Of a DNA stretch of 64,000 nucleotides, positions 18,332 to 29,632 are shown piece by piece. The DNA lies in assembly GCA_902575815.1 (NCBI GenBank), contig CACGTA010000006.1, forward strand, positions 1-64,000, given 5' to 3'. Every line of letters begins with the position of its first letter. Positions within the stretch are counted from its first letter, which is position 1. The position numbers and the translations under genes were made by a program. A model generated the notes under the pieces. It searched no databases. It saw only the letters and a program-made list of their open reading frames with translations, and had not been told where the DNA came from. The DNA is from an uncultured Alphaproteobacteria bacterium. GTDB lineage: Bacteria > Pseudomonadota > Alphaproteobacteria > HIMB59 > GCA-002718135.

Positions 18332-19225
18332 TTATTTAATTTTGCCTATTTCTTTTTCTCTTTTAATTACAAATAAGCCACTTAATGTAATAATTATAGC
18401 ACCTATAACCATATTATAAGTTGGTGCTTCGCCTAGTATTAAATACCCAAAAATCATACCAAATATAATTACACTGTATCTTGCAGAAGCCGTTAATGAG
18501 AGTGGTGCATAAAAAACCGTTAATACTGAAAATAAATATCCGAATAAAACAAATATACTAGAAGCAAGAATATAATTTACATCTTCACTGCTTATTTGAT
18601 AACCAAAAATTATTGAACCCAACCCTGCAAACCCAGTAATCAACAAAGCAGTCACAAATGTAATTTCAACACTATTTGATTTAGTTGCTAAACTTTTTGT
18701 TGCAATATCTCTAATAGTTAAAAAAATAGCAGCTAAAATAGGTAACAGCAAAAGATAATTAAATTGAAAATTTTGTGGATTTACAACTATTAGCACACCT
18801 AAGAACCCAAAAACAACTGCACACCATCTTCTTATTCCGACTTTCTCTCCCAAAAAAAGAAATGCAAATATTGTTACAAAAAAAGGGTTAGTCATTAAAA
18901 GTGTATAAACCTCTGATATTGGTAGTAATATTAATCCAACCAAAAAAAATAGCGCTGTTAAAACTTCATATAATCCTCTGATGTGAAAACTCTTGATTGA
19001 TAGTATTTGTAATAAATTTTTTTTTTCAAAAATTATTAAATATAAACCTAAAAGGCTTGATGTAACTAAACCCCTAAGAAAAATTACAGAATATAATGAA
19101 TTGTCATTACCTATATTTTTTACAACAAGTTTGATATAACTATCGTTTATTGCAAATGATAATTGGCCAGCCATCATGAAAAGTACACCTATCGTCCCAA
19201 CTGAAAATAAAATCTTGCTTTTCAT
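18332..19225 (-). CDS. DMT/EamA family transporter
   Basis: ~10 TM, FLGEKVGIRRWCAVVFGFLGVLIVVNP motif. Confidence 0.88.
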   Translation of the reverse strand: MKSKILFSVGTIGVLFMMAGQLSFAINDSYIKLVVKNIGNDNSLYSVIFLRGLVTSSLLGLYLIIFEKKNLLQILSIKSFHIRGLYEVLTALFFLVGLILLPISEVYTLLMTNPFFVTIFAFLFLGEKVGIRRWCAVVFGFLGVLIVVNPQNFQFNYLLLLPILAAIFLTIRDIATKSLATKSNSVEITFVTALLITGFAGLGSIIFGYQISSEDVNYILASSIFVLFGYLFSVLTVFYAPLSLTASARYSVIIFGMIFGYLILGEAPTYNMVIGAIIITLSGLFVIKREKEIGKIK

Positions 19226-19249
19226 AATAAAAAAAAATATTTAACCGGT

Positions 19250-20584
19250 ATGTTACAAAGAAATATTTCCAACCATTTATATGGATTTACCGACTTGAAG
19301 TCATTAAATGAAAGAGGTCCCTTAGTGATTTCTTATGGAAAAGGAATATATGTTTACGATACTAAAGGTAGTAAATATTTAGATGGGAATTCTGGTCTAT
19401 GGAATCAGTGTGCTGGTTTTGACCATCCTGGATTAATTGAAGTTGCAAAAAAACAGTATGAAAAATTTGCTGGATATCATTCTTTATTTGGAAGGTTGTC
19501 AGAAGAAACATTACAGCTATCTGAAAAAATTATTGAAGTATCACCTTTTGATCAAGGTCGTGTATTTTTTTGTAATTCAGGATCTGAAGCAAATGACACC
19601 ATGGTCAAAATGTTATGGATGTTAAATGCAAGAATAGGAAAACCAAATAGACGAAAAATTATAACAAGAATCAATGGTTATCACGGGGTTACTTTAGGTG
19701 CTTCTTCAATGACAGCAAAGCCATACAATAAAGAGTTTGGATTACCATCAAAAGAATTCATTCATATTGAATGTCCTCATTATTGGAAATATGGATTAGA
19801 GAATGAAACAGAACAAGAATTTTCCCTTAGGATGGCAAAAAATTTAGAAAAAAAAATTATTAAAGAAGATCCTGAAACCATAGCGGGTTTTGTTGCAGAA
19901 CCTGTTCAAGGTGCAGGTGGTTGTATACCACCTTCAAAATCATATTTTGATTTAATTCAGCCTATATTAAAAAAATACAATATCCCTTTTATTGCAGATG
20001 AAGTTATTTGTGGATTTGGAAGAACTGGAAATTTATGGGGTTGTGATACATACAATATAAAACCCGATATAATTATTTCGTCTAAATGTTTAACTGCTGG
20101 ATATTTTCCTATGGGTGCAGTTATAGTTAATAAAGAGTTTTCTGATAAATTTGTTGAAGTGTCAGAAGAAGCAGAGGAATTTCCACATGGTTTTACAGCT
20201 GGCGGCCATCCAGTTGGATGTGCAATCGCTTTGAAAGCAATAGATGTAATTATAAATGAGGGTTTGTTAGATAATGTAAAATTAATGGAACCATATTTTT
20301 TTGAAAGATTAAATGAATTTAATGATTATGATCACATTGGAGAAACTAGAGGTATAGGTCTTATGGCTGCATTAGAGATGGTTAAAAATAAAGATACAAA
20401 AGAGCCATTTGAAGGTCATCTTAACATGGGTGATAAAGTTGCTAATTTATCAATTGATAATGGATTAATCTGCAGACCTTTAGGGCCGGCAATTGTTTTG
20501 TGTCCTCAATTTATAATTACTAGAAATCAAATTGATGAAATATTTGACTCTCTTCATAAAACTATAAAGCAAGTTTTTATTTAA
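19250..20584 (+). CDS. Class III (omega) aminotransferase
   Basis: FFCNSGSEANDTMVKMLW, YHGVTLGASSMT, EPVQGAGG, DEVICGFGRTG, IISSKCLTAGYFPMGAVI. Confidence 0.92.
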   Translation: MLQRNISNHLYGFTDLKSLNERGPLVISYGKGIYVYDTKGSKYLDGNSGLWNQCAGFDHPGLIEVAKKQYEKFAGYHSLFGRLSEETLQLSEKIIEVSPFDQGRVFFCNSGSEANDTMVKMLWMLNARIGKPNRRKIITRINGYHGVTLGASSMTAKPYNKEFGLPSKEFIHIECPHYWKYGLENETEQEFSLRMAKNLEKKIIKEDPETIAGFVAEPVQGAGGCIPPSKSYFDLIQPILKKYNIPFIADEVICGFGRTGNLWGCDTYNIKPDIIISSKCLTAGYFPMGAVIVNKEFSDKFVEVSEEAEEFPHGFTAGGHPVGCAIALKAIDVIINEGLLDNVKLMEPYFFERLNEFNDYDHIGETRGIGLMAALEMVKNKDTKEPFEGHLNMGDKVANLSIDNGLICRPLGPAIVLCPQFIITRNQIDEIFDSLHKTIKQVFI

Positions 20585-20877
20585 GTTTCATATTTAACAA
20601 TAAAACCAGAATACTTAACATTGCTAATGATACTATTTGGGATAACTCCTTCAACTAGAGCAAGTGATGGCCCATCTTTAGCTTTTTCAGTTATAGAGAG
20701 TATGCTCTGCATATCTCCTTGAATTATAGCTTCTACCTCATCTTTACTCTCTTTATTTTGAATATATCCATTTAATCCAAGGGATATTGCTAGATCACTA
20801 AACCAATGTCTAAAACCCACACCTTGAACTTTTCCTTTAATAATTAGTCGATAAGTTTTTATTTCATTTGTGTTCAT
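20581..20877 (-). CDS. Acylphosphatase
   Basis: IIKGKVQGVGFRHWFSDLAISLGLNGYIQNKESKDEVEAIIQG; start at internal Met (20877) better than listed 21027. Confidence 0.9.
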   Translation of the reverse strand: MNTNEIKTYRLIIKGKVQGVGFRHWFSDLAISLGLNGYIQNKESKDEVEAIIQGDMQSILSITEKAKDGPSLALVEGVIPNSIISNVKYSGFIVKYET

Positions 20878-20930
20878 TAAGGTATCAATATAAGTACTTT
20901 TTTTTATCATACAATCTTTCAATGCATTAT

Positions 20931-21812
20931 ATGAAAAAAAGTATAATTTATTCTTCAATTCTTTTATTTTTTGCTGGGATTTTTTTTGTAACAAATGATG
21001 CAATAATAAATTATCTGTCTCAAACAAACGTAAAATTTTATCATTTTATTTTTTATGGAATACCTATATTTTTATGTTTTCCTCTATATTTATTAATTAA
21101 TGGAGCTTTAAAAAAAAATTTAAAATGCACTAATTATTTTCCACCTATTTTCAGAGGTTTTTTAAATATTCCTTTACCTTTCATTGCTTTTATAACACTC
21201 GAACAAATTAAACTTCCAGAATTCACAACACTGAATATGACTGCACCATTAATGGGAACAATATTTGCTATTTTTTTACTAAATGAAAAATTAAATATTT
21301 TGACTTATCTATCTTTATTTATTGGTTTTTTAGGAGTTTTGTTTGTTATTCAGCCAGGTTTTGAAAGTTTTAATATCTATTATTTAATTGTCCTTATTGG
21401 AGTATTTTTAATTACCGTAACAACTTTTATTGTAAATAAATATAGTCATGTAGCAACAAATATTGGTTATTTTTTGTATGGTGGTATTTTTGTTCATTTA
21501 ATTTCAATACCTTTATTTTTAATGAACCCATTAAAAGTTACTCTTTTTGAATTTTTTTTAATTTCAACTGCTGCATTATTTATTAACTCAGCTATGTTTT
21601 TTGCGACAACTGCATTTAAAATTGCACAAAAACATTATGCATCAGTATTTAGCTTAGTTTACCTGCAGGTATTGTGGTCATCATTAGTTGGAATATTTAT
21701 ATTTAATGAATATATGAACCTATATGCTTATATTGGAGCAATATTTATCGTTTTAAGTGGAATTGTTTCATTACCTTCACAAATAAAACAATTAAAGGAA
21801 GCTGAACAATGA
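20931..21812 (+). CDS. DMT/EamA family transporter
   Basis: FLLNEKLNILTYLSLFIGFLGVLFVIQPG; start at MKKSIIYSS preferred over listed 20868. Confidence 0.87.
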   Translation: MKKSIIYSSILLFFAGIFFVTNDAIINYLSQTNVKFYHFIFYGIPIFLCFPLYLLINGALKKNLKCTNYFPPIFRGFLNIPLPFIAFITLEQIKLPEFTTLNMTAPLMGTIFAIFLLNEKLNILTYLSLFIGFLGVLFVIQPGFESFNIYYLIVLIGVFLITVTTFIVNKYSHVATNIGYFLYGGIFVHLISIPLFLMNPLKVTLFEFFLISTAALFINSAMFFATTAFKIAQKHYASVFSLVYLQVLWSSLVGIFIFNEYMNLYAYIGAIFIVLSGIVSLPSQIKQLKEAEQ

Positions 21813-22531
21813 TCAAAATTTTATTATTTTTATTTATTTGTATTTTTAGTTACAAATCTTTTTCTAATGAAGTTCAAATCATAAATGAAATCATAGGAAA
21901 TGGTTTAGAAGTAAAAAATCACTCAAAAATATCTGTTCACTACATTGGTAAATTAGAAGATAATACTGTTTTTGATAGTTCCTATGACAGGGGACAATTG
22001 TTTGATTTTCAAATAGGTGTAAGACAGGTAATCTTAGGTTGGGAGACAGGATTGCTTGGTATGAAAGAGGGAGGGAAAAGAACGATTTTTATTCCATATG
22101 AGTTAGCATATGGAGAAAGTGGTGCAGGTAGTTTGATCCCACCAAAATCAAATCTTATTTTTGAAATTGAAGTAATCAAAGTAATTCCTCCGGGATATAA
22201 AGAAATAGATGGCTATCAATTAAAATTAGCAATGACTGGCGATTTTAAAATTATAGATATTAGAACTAAAGATGAAATCGTTAATTCAAATAAAATACCT
22301 GGTGCTATTCAAATAACTGCCTTTGATAAAAATGGGAATTTTTTTCCTAATTTTTTTGATAAGTATAAAGAAAATGTACAAATTGGAGAAAAAGTTGTTT
22401 TTGTAAGTCAGAATGGAGATATTTCATCAATCTTAGCTAATGGCTTTGTTGAGCAATTAAATCAAATTAATATCTATCATTTAAAAGATGGTGTTTCTGG
22501 TCTAGAAAAAATAAATTTTGATTTTGAATAA
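21809..22531 (+). CDS. FKBP-type peptidyl-prolyl isomerase fused to C-terminal rhodanese-like domain
   Basis: VHYIGKLEDNTVFDSSYDRGQ...LIPPKSNLIFEIEVIKV (FKBP), then FKIIDIRTKDEI...IPGAIQI...VVFVSQNGDISSILA (rhodanese fold without Cys). Confidence 0.85.
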   Translation: MIKILLFLFICIFSYKSFSNEVQIINEIIGNGLEVKNHSKISVHYIGKLEDNTVFDSSYDRGQLFDFQIGVRQVILGWETGLLGMKEGGKRTIFIPYELAYGESGAGSLIPPKSNLIFEIEVIKVIPPGYKEIDGYQLKLAMTGDFKIIDIRTKDEIVNSNKIPGAIQITAFDKNGNFFPNFFDKYKENVQIGEKVVFVSQNGDISSILANGFVEQLNQINIYHLKDGVSGLEKINFDFE

Positions 22532-22532
22532 A

Positions 22533-23336
22533 TTAAAAATCTATTTTCTTATTTTTCTCTGCCGCATAATTAATAACAAATTGCCAAGCTGACCTTCCCG
22601 TTCTGTTACCTCTTTGCAAACTCCATTTAATTGCTTCTTTTTTTATATCTTCATTAAATGGCATATTAAACTTATCACAATATTTACTAATCATATTAAT
22701 AAAATCATTTTGAGAAATATTATGAAAACCAATCCATAAACCAAATCGATCACTGAGACTTATTTTTTCTTCTACACTTTCATCTGTATGAATTGCAGAA
22801 GATCTTTCATTTTCTATCATATCCCTAGGCATTAAATGTCTTCTATTTGAGGTAACATATAAAATAATATTCTTAGGTTGGTTTTGTATACTTCCATCTA
22901 AAGTAGATTTTATTATTTTGTAGTCACTATCTATCTTTTCAAATGACAAATCATCAATAAAAATTATAAAATTAAAATTTTTAAAATTTCCATATTTTTC
23001 ATAAATAATTTCGATATCAAAAATATTGTTCTTATTTAATTGTATTAATTTTAAGTTTTTATTTTTTTTGTTTACTTCATTAAAAATAGATTTAATTAGA
23101 GAACTTTTACCATTACCTCTAGATCCCCATAGTAAAGCATTATTTGTAAAATTACCTTCTGAAAAATTAACTGTATTATTTAATATAGTTTTTTTCTGTC
23201 TTTCTACTCCAACCAAAAGATCTAAATCTAAACATCTAAAATTTGATATTATTTTGAGATTTTTTATTTTACTATCCCAAATAAATGCACTTCCTCTTGA
23301 GACAGTTAGATTTGATAAAAAATTGCTTAAAAACAT
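22533..23336 (-). CDS. DUF815-family AAA+ ATPase
   Basis: NALLWGSRGNGKSSLIKS Walker A, NFIIFIDDLSFE Walker B, VTSNRRHLMPRDMIEN. Confidence 0.88.
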   Translation of the reverse strand: MFLSNFLSNLTVSRGSAFIWDSKIKNLKIISNFRCLDLDLLVGVERQKKTILNNTVNFSEGNFTNNALLWGSRGNGKSSLIKSIFNEVNKKNKNLKLIQLNKNNIFDIEIIYEKYGNFKNFNFIIFIDDLSFEKIDSDYKIIKSTLDGSIQNQPKNIILYVTSNRRHLMPRDMIENERSSAIHTDESVEEKISLSDRFGLWIGFHNISQNDFINMISKYCDKFNMPFNEDIKKEAIKWSLQRGNRTGRSAWQFVINYAAEKNKKIDF

Positions 23337-23411
23337 AATAAATACTTTATTTGATTTTTCTTATTACACAGTATAATAAATCACTCAAATTAAATCATCA
23401 TAGGTACTATT

Positions 23412-23753
23412 ATGGAAGCTTTTGGAACATTTTTACCACTTATTTTAATATTTGTAGTTTTTTATTTTTTACTAATTAGACCTCAACAAAGAAAAGTTAA
23501 ACAGCATAAAGAGATGCTTTCTAATTTAAAAAGAGGGGACAAAATTGTAACCTCAGGTGGAATCATTGGAACCATAAATAAAGTTGCAGATAATAGAGAA
23601 CTAACTTTAGAAGTGGCAGAAAATGTTGAAATTAAGATTGCATCAGGAATGGTTGCAGATTTATATGCAATGCCTGAAGTTCAAAAAAAAGAACCACCAA
23701 AGGAAGAGAATAAAGGTAAATCTGGCTTCTCTTTATTTTCTAGAAAAAAATAA
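23412..23753 (+). CDS. yajC: Sec translocon accessory subunit YajC
   Basis: FYFLLIRPQQRKVKQHKEMLSNLKRGDKIVTSGGIIGTI. Confidence 0.95.
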   Translation: MEAFGTFLPLILIFVVFYFLLIRPQQRKVKQHKEMLSNLKRGDKIVTSGGIIGTINKVADNRELTLEVAENVEIKIASGMVADLYAMPEVQKKEPPKEENKGKSGFSLFSRKK

Positions 23754-23764
23754 ATTTTTTATTA

Positions 23765-25315
23765 ATGAAAAATTATCCTATCTGGAAATCATTCACAGTA
23801 ATATCATTAGTTTTATTAGGAATAATTTTTGCAATACCTTCAATTATATATAATGAAAATTCTGAAAATTGGTTTTTAAAAAATAAGATTAATTTAGGTT
23901 TAGACTTACAAGGTGGATCATATTTATTATTAGAAGTACAACTTGATGTTTTATATAACGAAGAATTAGAAAATTTTTCTGATAGTGTTCGTTTGATTTC
24001 AAGGGATCAAGCTGCAAAAATCGAACAAATTGTTATTGCAGAAAATGATGTTATTGTAACGTTTTCAGATATTAGTAAAATCAAAGATATTAGAGATAGT
24101 TTTTTTCAAATGTATAGAGGTATTTCATTGCAAATAAATAATAACAAATTGATTATTAAATTGAATGATGATTATAAAAAAACTATTCAAGATTCAGCAA
24201 TAAAACAATCACTTGAAATTGTTAGAAAAAGAATCGATGAATCTGGAACAAAAGAACCTTTAATACAAAGATCTGGTAAAAAAAGAATTTTATTACAATT
24301 ACCAGGAGTCAAAGATCCAGAAAGGATAAAAGATTTATTAGGTAAAACTGCAAAGCTCACCTTTCATATAGTTGATGACGAAAATACATCTGCGCTAAAC
24401 AATAATTTGGCACCTTTTGGAAAAATGATTGTATTAGATATATACGATGAAAATATAAAATATCTTTTGAATAAGAGGGCTGTTGTCGGTGGAGAAAATT
24501 TAGTAGATGCCAAAGGTTCATTTGATCAAACAGAAGGTCATGCGGTATCTTTTAGATTTGACACTGAAGGTGCTCAAAAATTTGGAAAAGTTACTACAAA
24601 CAATATTGGAAAAAGAATGGCTGTCGTGTTGGATGGGGTAGTTATAACTGCTCCTAGAATAAGTAGTGCAATTACTGGTGGTTCCGGAATTATAACTGGT
24701 AATTTCAATGCACAAGAGGCATCTGATTTAGCTGTTTTATTAAGAGCTGGTGCGTTACCAGCACCTTTAAAAATAGTTGAAGAGAGATCAGTGGGCGCTG
24801 GTTTAGGTGCAGATTCTATAGCTGCTGGTCAAATAGCTGCTATTATTGGTATGGTCTTAGTATGTATTTTTATGATACTCATATATGGAGCCTTTGGTGC
24901 ACTTGCTAATATTTCTTTGATAGTTAATCTATTTATTATAATCTCACTACTAGGTACAATTGGTGCAACATTAACATTACCTGGTATTGCTGGAATTGTT
25001 TTAACAATTGGTATGGCAGTGGACGCTAATGTTCTAATTTTTGAAAGAATTAAAGAAGAAAGTTTAAAACAAACCAAAGTTTTTCAGATAGTAAAAAATG
25101 GCTTCGATAGAGCTATGTCAACTATACTTGATGCTAATATTACCACTCTGATTGCTTCTGTTTTACTATTTGCCTTTGGATCTGGTCCAATAAGAGGTTT
25201 TTCAATTACATTATCTTTAGGCGTAATAGCTTCAATGTTCACTGCTTTAATGCTTACAAATTTCTTAGTTTATATGTACTTATCATTTACAAACAAAAAG
25301 GAATTAAAACTGTAA
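23765..25315 (+). CDS. secD: Protein translocase subunit SecD
   Basis: INLGLDLQGGSYLLLEV, GRALPAP-like AGALPAPL, GMAVDANVLIFERIKEE. Confidence 0.97.
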   Translation: MKNYPIWKSFTVISLVLLGIIFAIPSIIYNENSENWFLKNKINLGLDLQGGSYLLLEVQLDVLYNEELENFSDSVRLISRDQAAKIEQIVIAENDVIVTFSDISKIKDIRDSFFQMYRGISLQINNNKLIIKLNDDYKKTIQDSAIKQSLEIVRKRIDESGTKEPLIQRSGKKRILLQLPGVKDPERIKDLLGKTAKLTFHIVDDENTSALNNNLAPFGKMIVLDIYDENIKYLLNKRAVVGGENLVDAKGSFDQTEGHAVSFRFDTEGAQKFGKVTTNNIGKRMAVVLDGVVITAPRISSAITGGSGIITGNFNAQEASDLAVLLRAGALPAPLKIVEERSVGAGLGADSIAAGQIAAIIGMVLVCIFMILIYGAFGALANISLIVNLFIIISLLGTIGATLTLPGIAGIVLTIGMAVDANVLIFERIKEESLKQTKVFQIVKNGFDRAMSTILDANITTLIASVLLFAFGSGPIRGFSITLSLGVIASMFTALMLTNFLVYMYLSFTNKKELKL

Positions 25316-26214
25316 TGTTTGGTCTAAATAAAATTATTCCAATTGATCCAAATATTAATTTTTTAGGATTAAGAAAAAATTTCTTAATTTTTTCTATTTT
25401 AGCAGTATTAATTTCAATTGGCTTATTAAGTATAAAGGGTTTAAACTTAGGGATTGATTTTAAGGGAGGTACATTGATTGAGGTAAGTACAAAAAATACC
25501 TCAATTGGAGAATTAAGAGAAATTTTATCTTCTTCCTATGGTGATGTATCTTTACAAGAATTTGGTAATGAAAATATTATTTTAATTAGACTTCAAAATA
25601 AAAGTAATCAAGAAAGTATTGAAACAGTAAATTCTGTTAAAAATTTAATACAAGATAAAGTTATTGAATTTAGAAGATCTGAATTTGTTGGTCCTACAAT
25701 TAGTTCTGAGTTATTATTTAGAGGATTTCAAGCTGTCTCTTTCGCACTAATTGCTATTTTAATTTACATTTGGTTGCGATTTGAATGGCAATTTGGTTTT
25801 GGGGCAGTTGTTGCCTTAACACATGATGTATTATTTACTCTAGGTTTACTATCTATTTTAAATGTAGAATTTTCTCTCGCTACAATAGCAGCAATTCTTA
25901 CAATTGCTGGCTACTCAATTAATGATACAGTTGTAATATTTGATAGAGTTCGTGAAAATTTGAGAAAGTATAAAAAACTTGAGTTAGTTGATCTATTTAA
26001 CTTATCGGTGAACAATACTCTATCAAGAACTATAATGACAAGTTTAACAACACTTCTTGCTTTAGTTTCTTTATTTATTTTTGGTGGAGAGGTTATTAGA
26101 CCGTTTGCTTTGACAATGATTATAGGTGTAATTATAGGGACATACTCATCTGTTTTTATTGCGGTCCCAACCTTATTAATTTTCAGGTTTAGACCGCAAG
26201 AAGATGAAGATTAA
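25315..26214 (+). CDS. secF: Protein translocase subunit SecF
   Basis: GIDFKGGTLIEV, GYSINDTVVIFDRVREN. Confidence 0.97.
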   Translation: MFGLNKIIPIDPNINFLGLRKNFLIFSILAVLISIGLLSIKGLNLGIDFKGGTLIEVSTKNTSIGELREILSSSYGDVSLQEFGNENIILIRLQNKSNQESIETVNSVKNLIQDKVIEFRRSEFVGPTISSELLFRGFQAVSFALIAILIYIWLRFEWQFGFGAVVALTHDVLFTLGLLSILNVEFSLATIAAILTIAGYSINDTVVIFDRVRENLRKYKKLELVDLFNLSVNNTLSRTIMTSLTTLLALVSLFIFGGEVIRPFALTMIIGVIIGTYSSVFIAVPTLLIFRFRPQEDED

Positions 26215-26812
26215 GCAGATGTTAATTTCTCTGTAACTTTTTCCCAATCAACCAAGTTTTCAATAAATGCTTTTAGATAGTCTGGTCTTTTATTTCTATA
26301 ATCCACATAATATGAATGTTCCCAAACATCGCATCCAAGTAAAGGTACATGGCCATGAACAATAGGATTTTCTGCATTTGGTGTTTTAGTAACTTCTAAT
26401 TTATTTTTGTTTAAAACAAGCCAACACCAGCCAGATCCAAATTGAGCAATTCCAGCATTTATAAAATCTTGTTTCATTTTTTCAATTGACCCAAAGTCTT
26501 GTATTATCATATTTTCAAGTTCAAAAGGTATATTGTTACTTCCATCTGGGTTATTTTTCATTATTTCCCAAAAATGGATATGGTTTAAATGTTGAGAAAC
26601 GTTATTAAATACTGGTGCGTTTTTTGGAAAGAATTTTTAACAATTTCTTCAATTGAAGTTTCTTCAATATTATTTTCTTTAATAAATTTATTGCCGTTTG
26701 TTACATAAGCCATATGATGCTTATCATGATGCAATTCTAAAGTTTCTGCCGACATATATGGCATAAGAGCATCTTTACTATAAGGTAAATCAGGTAACTC
26801 TAAATTAATCAT
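26211..26812 (-). pseudogene. sodB: Fe/Mn superoxide dismutase, reading frame split by an apparent 1-nt deletion in an A6 run (T6 on + strand, 26620-26625)
   Basis: N-part [38 protein letters not shown]-part FGSGWCWLVLNKN..DVWEHSYYVDYRNKRPDYL; adding one A restores [27 protein letters not shown]. Confidence 0.9.
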
Positions 26813-26827
26813 ATAAATTCCTTTTAA

Positions 26828-29632
26828 TTATAAAATTTTTTTCAAAAAATTACCAGTATAGCTTTTTTTATTATTTGCAATATCTTCAGGTGTTCCTGTC
26901 CCAACAATTTGACCTCCATTTACTCCTCCAAGCGGACCAAGATCAATTATATAATCAGCTGTTTTAATAACATCAAGGTTGTGTTCAATAACGATTACAG
27001 TGTTTCCTTCATCAACAAGTGTATGAAGGATTTTAAGTAATTTTTTTACATCATCAAAATGAAGACCAGTTGTTGGTTCATCAAGAATATACAAAGTTTT
27101 TCCTGTAGATCTTTTTGATAATTCTTTTGATAATTTTATTCTCTGCGCCTCACCACCTGACAAAGTAGTAGCTGATTGACCTATTTTTATATAATCTAAT
27201 CCGACATCCATTAAAGTCTGTAATTTTTGTTTTATTGCAGGAATTTTATCAAAAAATTTATAACCTTCCTCAACAGTCATTTCTAAAACATCAGAAATAG
27301 ATTTATCCTTATATTTTACTTCTAAAGTTTCTCTATTATATCGTTTTCCTTTACAGATATCGCATTCAACATAAACATCAGCTAAAAAATGCATTTCTAT
27401 TTTTTTTACTCCATCTCCTTCGCATGATTCACATCTACCACCCTTAACATTAAAAGAAAAACGACCTGGTTTATAACCTCTAGCACTAGACTCATTTAAA
27501 TTTGCAAACCAATCTCTAATAGGGGTAAAACATCCTGTATATGTTGCTGGATTTGATCTTGGTGTTCTTCCAATAGGAGATTGATCTATATCAATTACTT
27601 TATCTATATGATTAATGCCTTTAAAATTAAAACGACTTTCATCTTTATTTAAAGATTTATTAAAATATTCATCCAACCTTTGATATAATGTATCAATTAT
27701 TAATGAAGATTTACCACTTCCAGAAACACCTGTCACAGTAATAAAATTTCCTAGTGGCAAAGTAACGTTAAGATTATCTAAATTATTAGTTTTAATTTTA
27801 TTAAGTTTGAAAATTTTGTTTTTATTAAATTTCCTTCTATTTTTTGGAACTTCAATTTCTAGTGATTTATTCAAATATTTGGCTGTTAAACTTTTATTAT
27901 TTTTTAGTATTTTTTTAAGTCCTCCCTCTGCAATTATATGACCTCCGTTAACTCCCGCTTTAACACCAATATCAATAATATGATCAGATTGTCTAATTGC
28001 ATCCTCGTCATGCTCAACAACAATAACTGTATTTCCTAAATCTCTTAATCTAAATAAAGTTTCAATTAGTTGCTGATTATCTTTTTGATGTAATCCAATA
28101 GATGGTTCATCCAAAACATATAAAACTCCTGTTAAACCTGAACCAATTTGACTTGCCAATCTAATTCTTTGACTTTCACCCCCAGATAAAGTTTTACTAG
28201 CTCTTGCCAATGATAAATAGTCTAGACCAACTCTATTTAAAAAAACTAATCGATCTTTAATTTCTTTAATTACTCCCTCAGCAATTTTTTTATTATTTTT
28301 ATCAAGTTTACTCTCTAGTGATGAAAACCAGTGTAAACACTCGCTAATTGATTTTTTAGTAATATCACCAATATGATTTTCATCAATTCTTACGGCTAAA
28401 GCTTTCTCGTTAAGACGATAACCATTGCAAACTTCACAGTCTCTTTCTGATAAATATTTTTCTAATTCATATTGAAGCCACCATCTCTCAGTTTCCTCAT
28501 ATTTTCGATCAATAAAGTTAATTATTCCCTCAAAATCATATAAAAAATTTAGTTCACTGTTCTCATCTCCATAAAGAATTATATTTTTAACCTTTTTTGG
28601 AATATCACTCCATGGAACATTTTTCTTTACTTTAAATTGTTTTAAAATTTTATCTATTGTTTCAATGAAAAATTTTTTTTGGTAACCAAATACTTTCGTT
28701 TCCCAAGGTTTAATAGCTCCATCAGAAATTGATCTAGTTTCATCAGGTACAATCTTATGTTCATCAAAATATTTTTCAACTCCTAGTCCATCACATTCAG
28801 AGCAAGCACCCTGCGGAGCATTAAAACTAAATAATCTAGGTTCAATTTCTTCTATACTAAATCCAGATACAGGACATGCAAATTTTGATGAGAATATAGA
28901 TATTTTATTTGTATCTAGATTTTCTAAATATAACAAACCATCTGATAGAGTTAACGCAACTTCTATGCTTTCACTCAGTCTTTGTTGGATATTTTTTTTT
29001 ACAACAAGTCGATCAATTACAACATCAATATTATGTTTAAAATTTTTTTTAAGTGAAGGTACTTCATCGATATCATAAATAACATTATCTACTTTGAGAC
29101 GTTGATAACCCCTTTTTTTTAAATCATCGATTTCTTTTCGATATTCACCTTTTCGATCTCTAACTATTGGAGATAAAATATAAATTCTCTTATCAATATT
29201 ATTTTTAATTATAAGATCAGTCATTTCACTTACTGATTGTGATTTAATTGGTTTACCTGTTGTTGGAGAGTATGGAACGCCGACTCTAGCATATAAAACT
29301 CTAAGGTAGTCATAAATTTCAGTAACAGTTCCTACAGTACTTCTTGGATTTTTTTGTGTTGTTTTTTGTTCAATAGAAATAGCTGGTGATAGACCGTCAA
29401 TACTATCTACATCAGGCTTATTCATCATTTGAAGAAATTGTCTTGCATATGCAGAGAGACTTTCAACATATTTTCTTTGCCCCTCAGAATAAATTGTATC
29501 AAATGCTAATGTCGATTTTCCTGAACCACTTACTCCAGTTATTACTACGAGTTTATTCTTTGGAATTTCTAAGTTTATATTTTTGAGATTGTGCTCTCTT
29601 GCACCTTTTATAACAATTTTATCTAAATTCAT
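26828..29632 (-). CDS. uvrA: Excinuclease ABC subunit A
   Basis: [37 protein letters not shown], two ABC signatures [12 protein letters not shown] and [12 protein letters not shown], zinc finger CESCEGDG. Confidence 0.98.
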   Translation of the reverse strand: MNLDKIVIKGAREHNLKNINLEIPKNKLVVITGVSGSGKSTLAFDTIYSEGQRKYVESLSAYARQFLQMMNKPDVDSIDGLSPAISIEQKTTQKNPRSTVGTVTEIYDYLRVLYARVGVPYSPTTGKPIKSQSVSEMTDLIIKNNIDKRIYILSPIVRDRKGEYRKEIDDLKKRGYQRLKVDNVIYDIDEVPSLKKNFKHNIDVVIDRLVVKKNIQQRLSESIEVALTLSDGLLYLENLDTNKISIFSSKFACPVSGFSIEEIEPRLFSFNAPQGACSECDGLGVEKYFDEHKIVPDETRSISDGAIKPWETKVFGYQKKFFIETIDKILKQFKVKKNVPWSDIPKKVKNIILYGDENSELNFLYDFEGIINFIDRKYEETERWWLQYELEKYLSERDCEVCNGYRLNEKALAVRIDENHIGDITKKSISECLHWFSSLESKLDKNNKKIAEGVIKEIKDRLVFLNRVGLDYLSLARASKTLSGGESQRIRLASQIGSGLTGVLYVLDEPSIGLHQKDNQQLIETLFRLRDLGNTVIVVEHDEDAIRQSDHIIDIGVKAGVNGGHIIAEGGLKKILKNNKSLTAKYLNKSLEIEVPKNRRKFNKNKIFKLNKIKTNNLDNLNVTLPLGNFITVTGVSGSGKSSLIIDTLYQRLDEYFNKSLNKDESRFNFKGINHIDKVIDIDQSPIGRTPRSNPATYTGCFTPIRDWFANLNESSARGYKPGRFSFNVKGGRCESCEGDGVKKIEMHFLADVYVECDICKGKRYNRETLEVKYKDKSISDVLEMTVEEGYKFFDKIPAIKQKLQTLMDVGLDYIKIGQSATTLSGGEAQRIKLSKELSKRSTGKTLYILDEPTTGLHFDDVKKLLKILHTLVDEGNTVIVIEHNLDVIKTADYIIDLGPLGGVNGGQIVGTGTPEDIANNKKSYTGNFLKKIL

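Noticed and set aside
20868-21027. Apparent large divergent overlap of the acylphosphatase and EamA ORFs
   Set aside because: Result of over-extended starts; conserved starts at 20877 (-) and 20931 (+) remove the overlap
23623-23853. 76-aa plus ORF spanning the yajC end and secD start
   Set aside because: Out-of-frame overlap of two conserved genes
24518-25077. Minus-strand ORFs of 65 and 82 aa inside secD
   Set aside because: Fully antisense to unambiguous secD coding sequence; no motif
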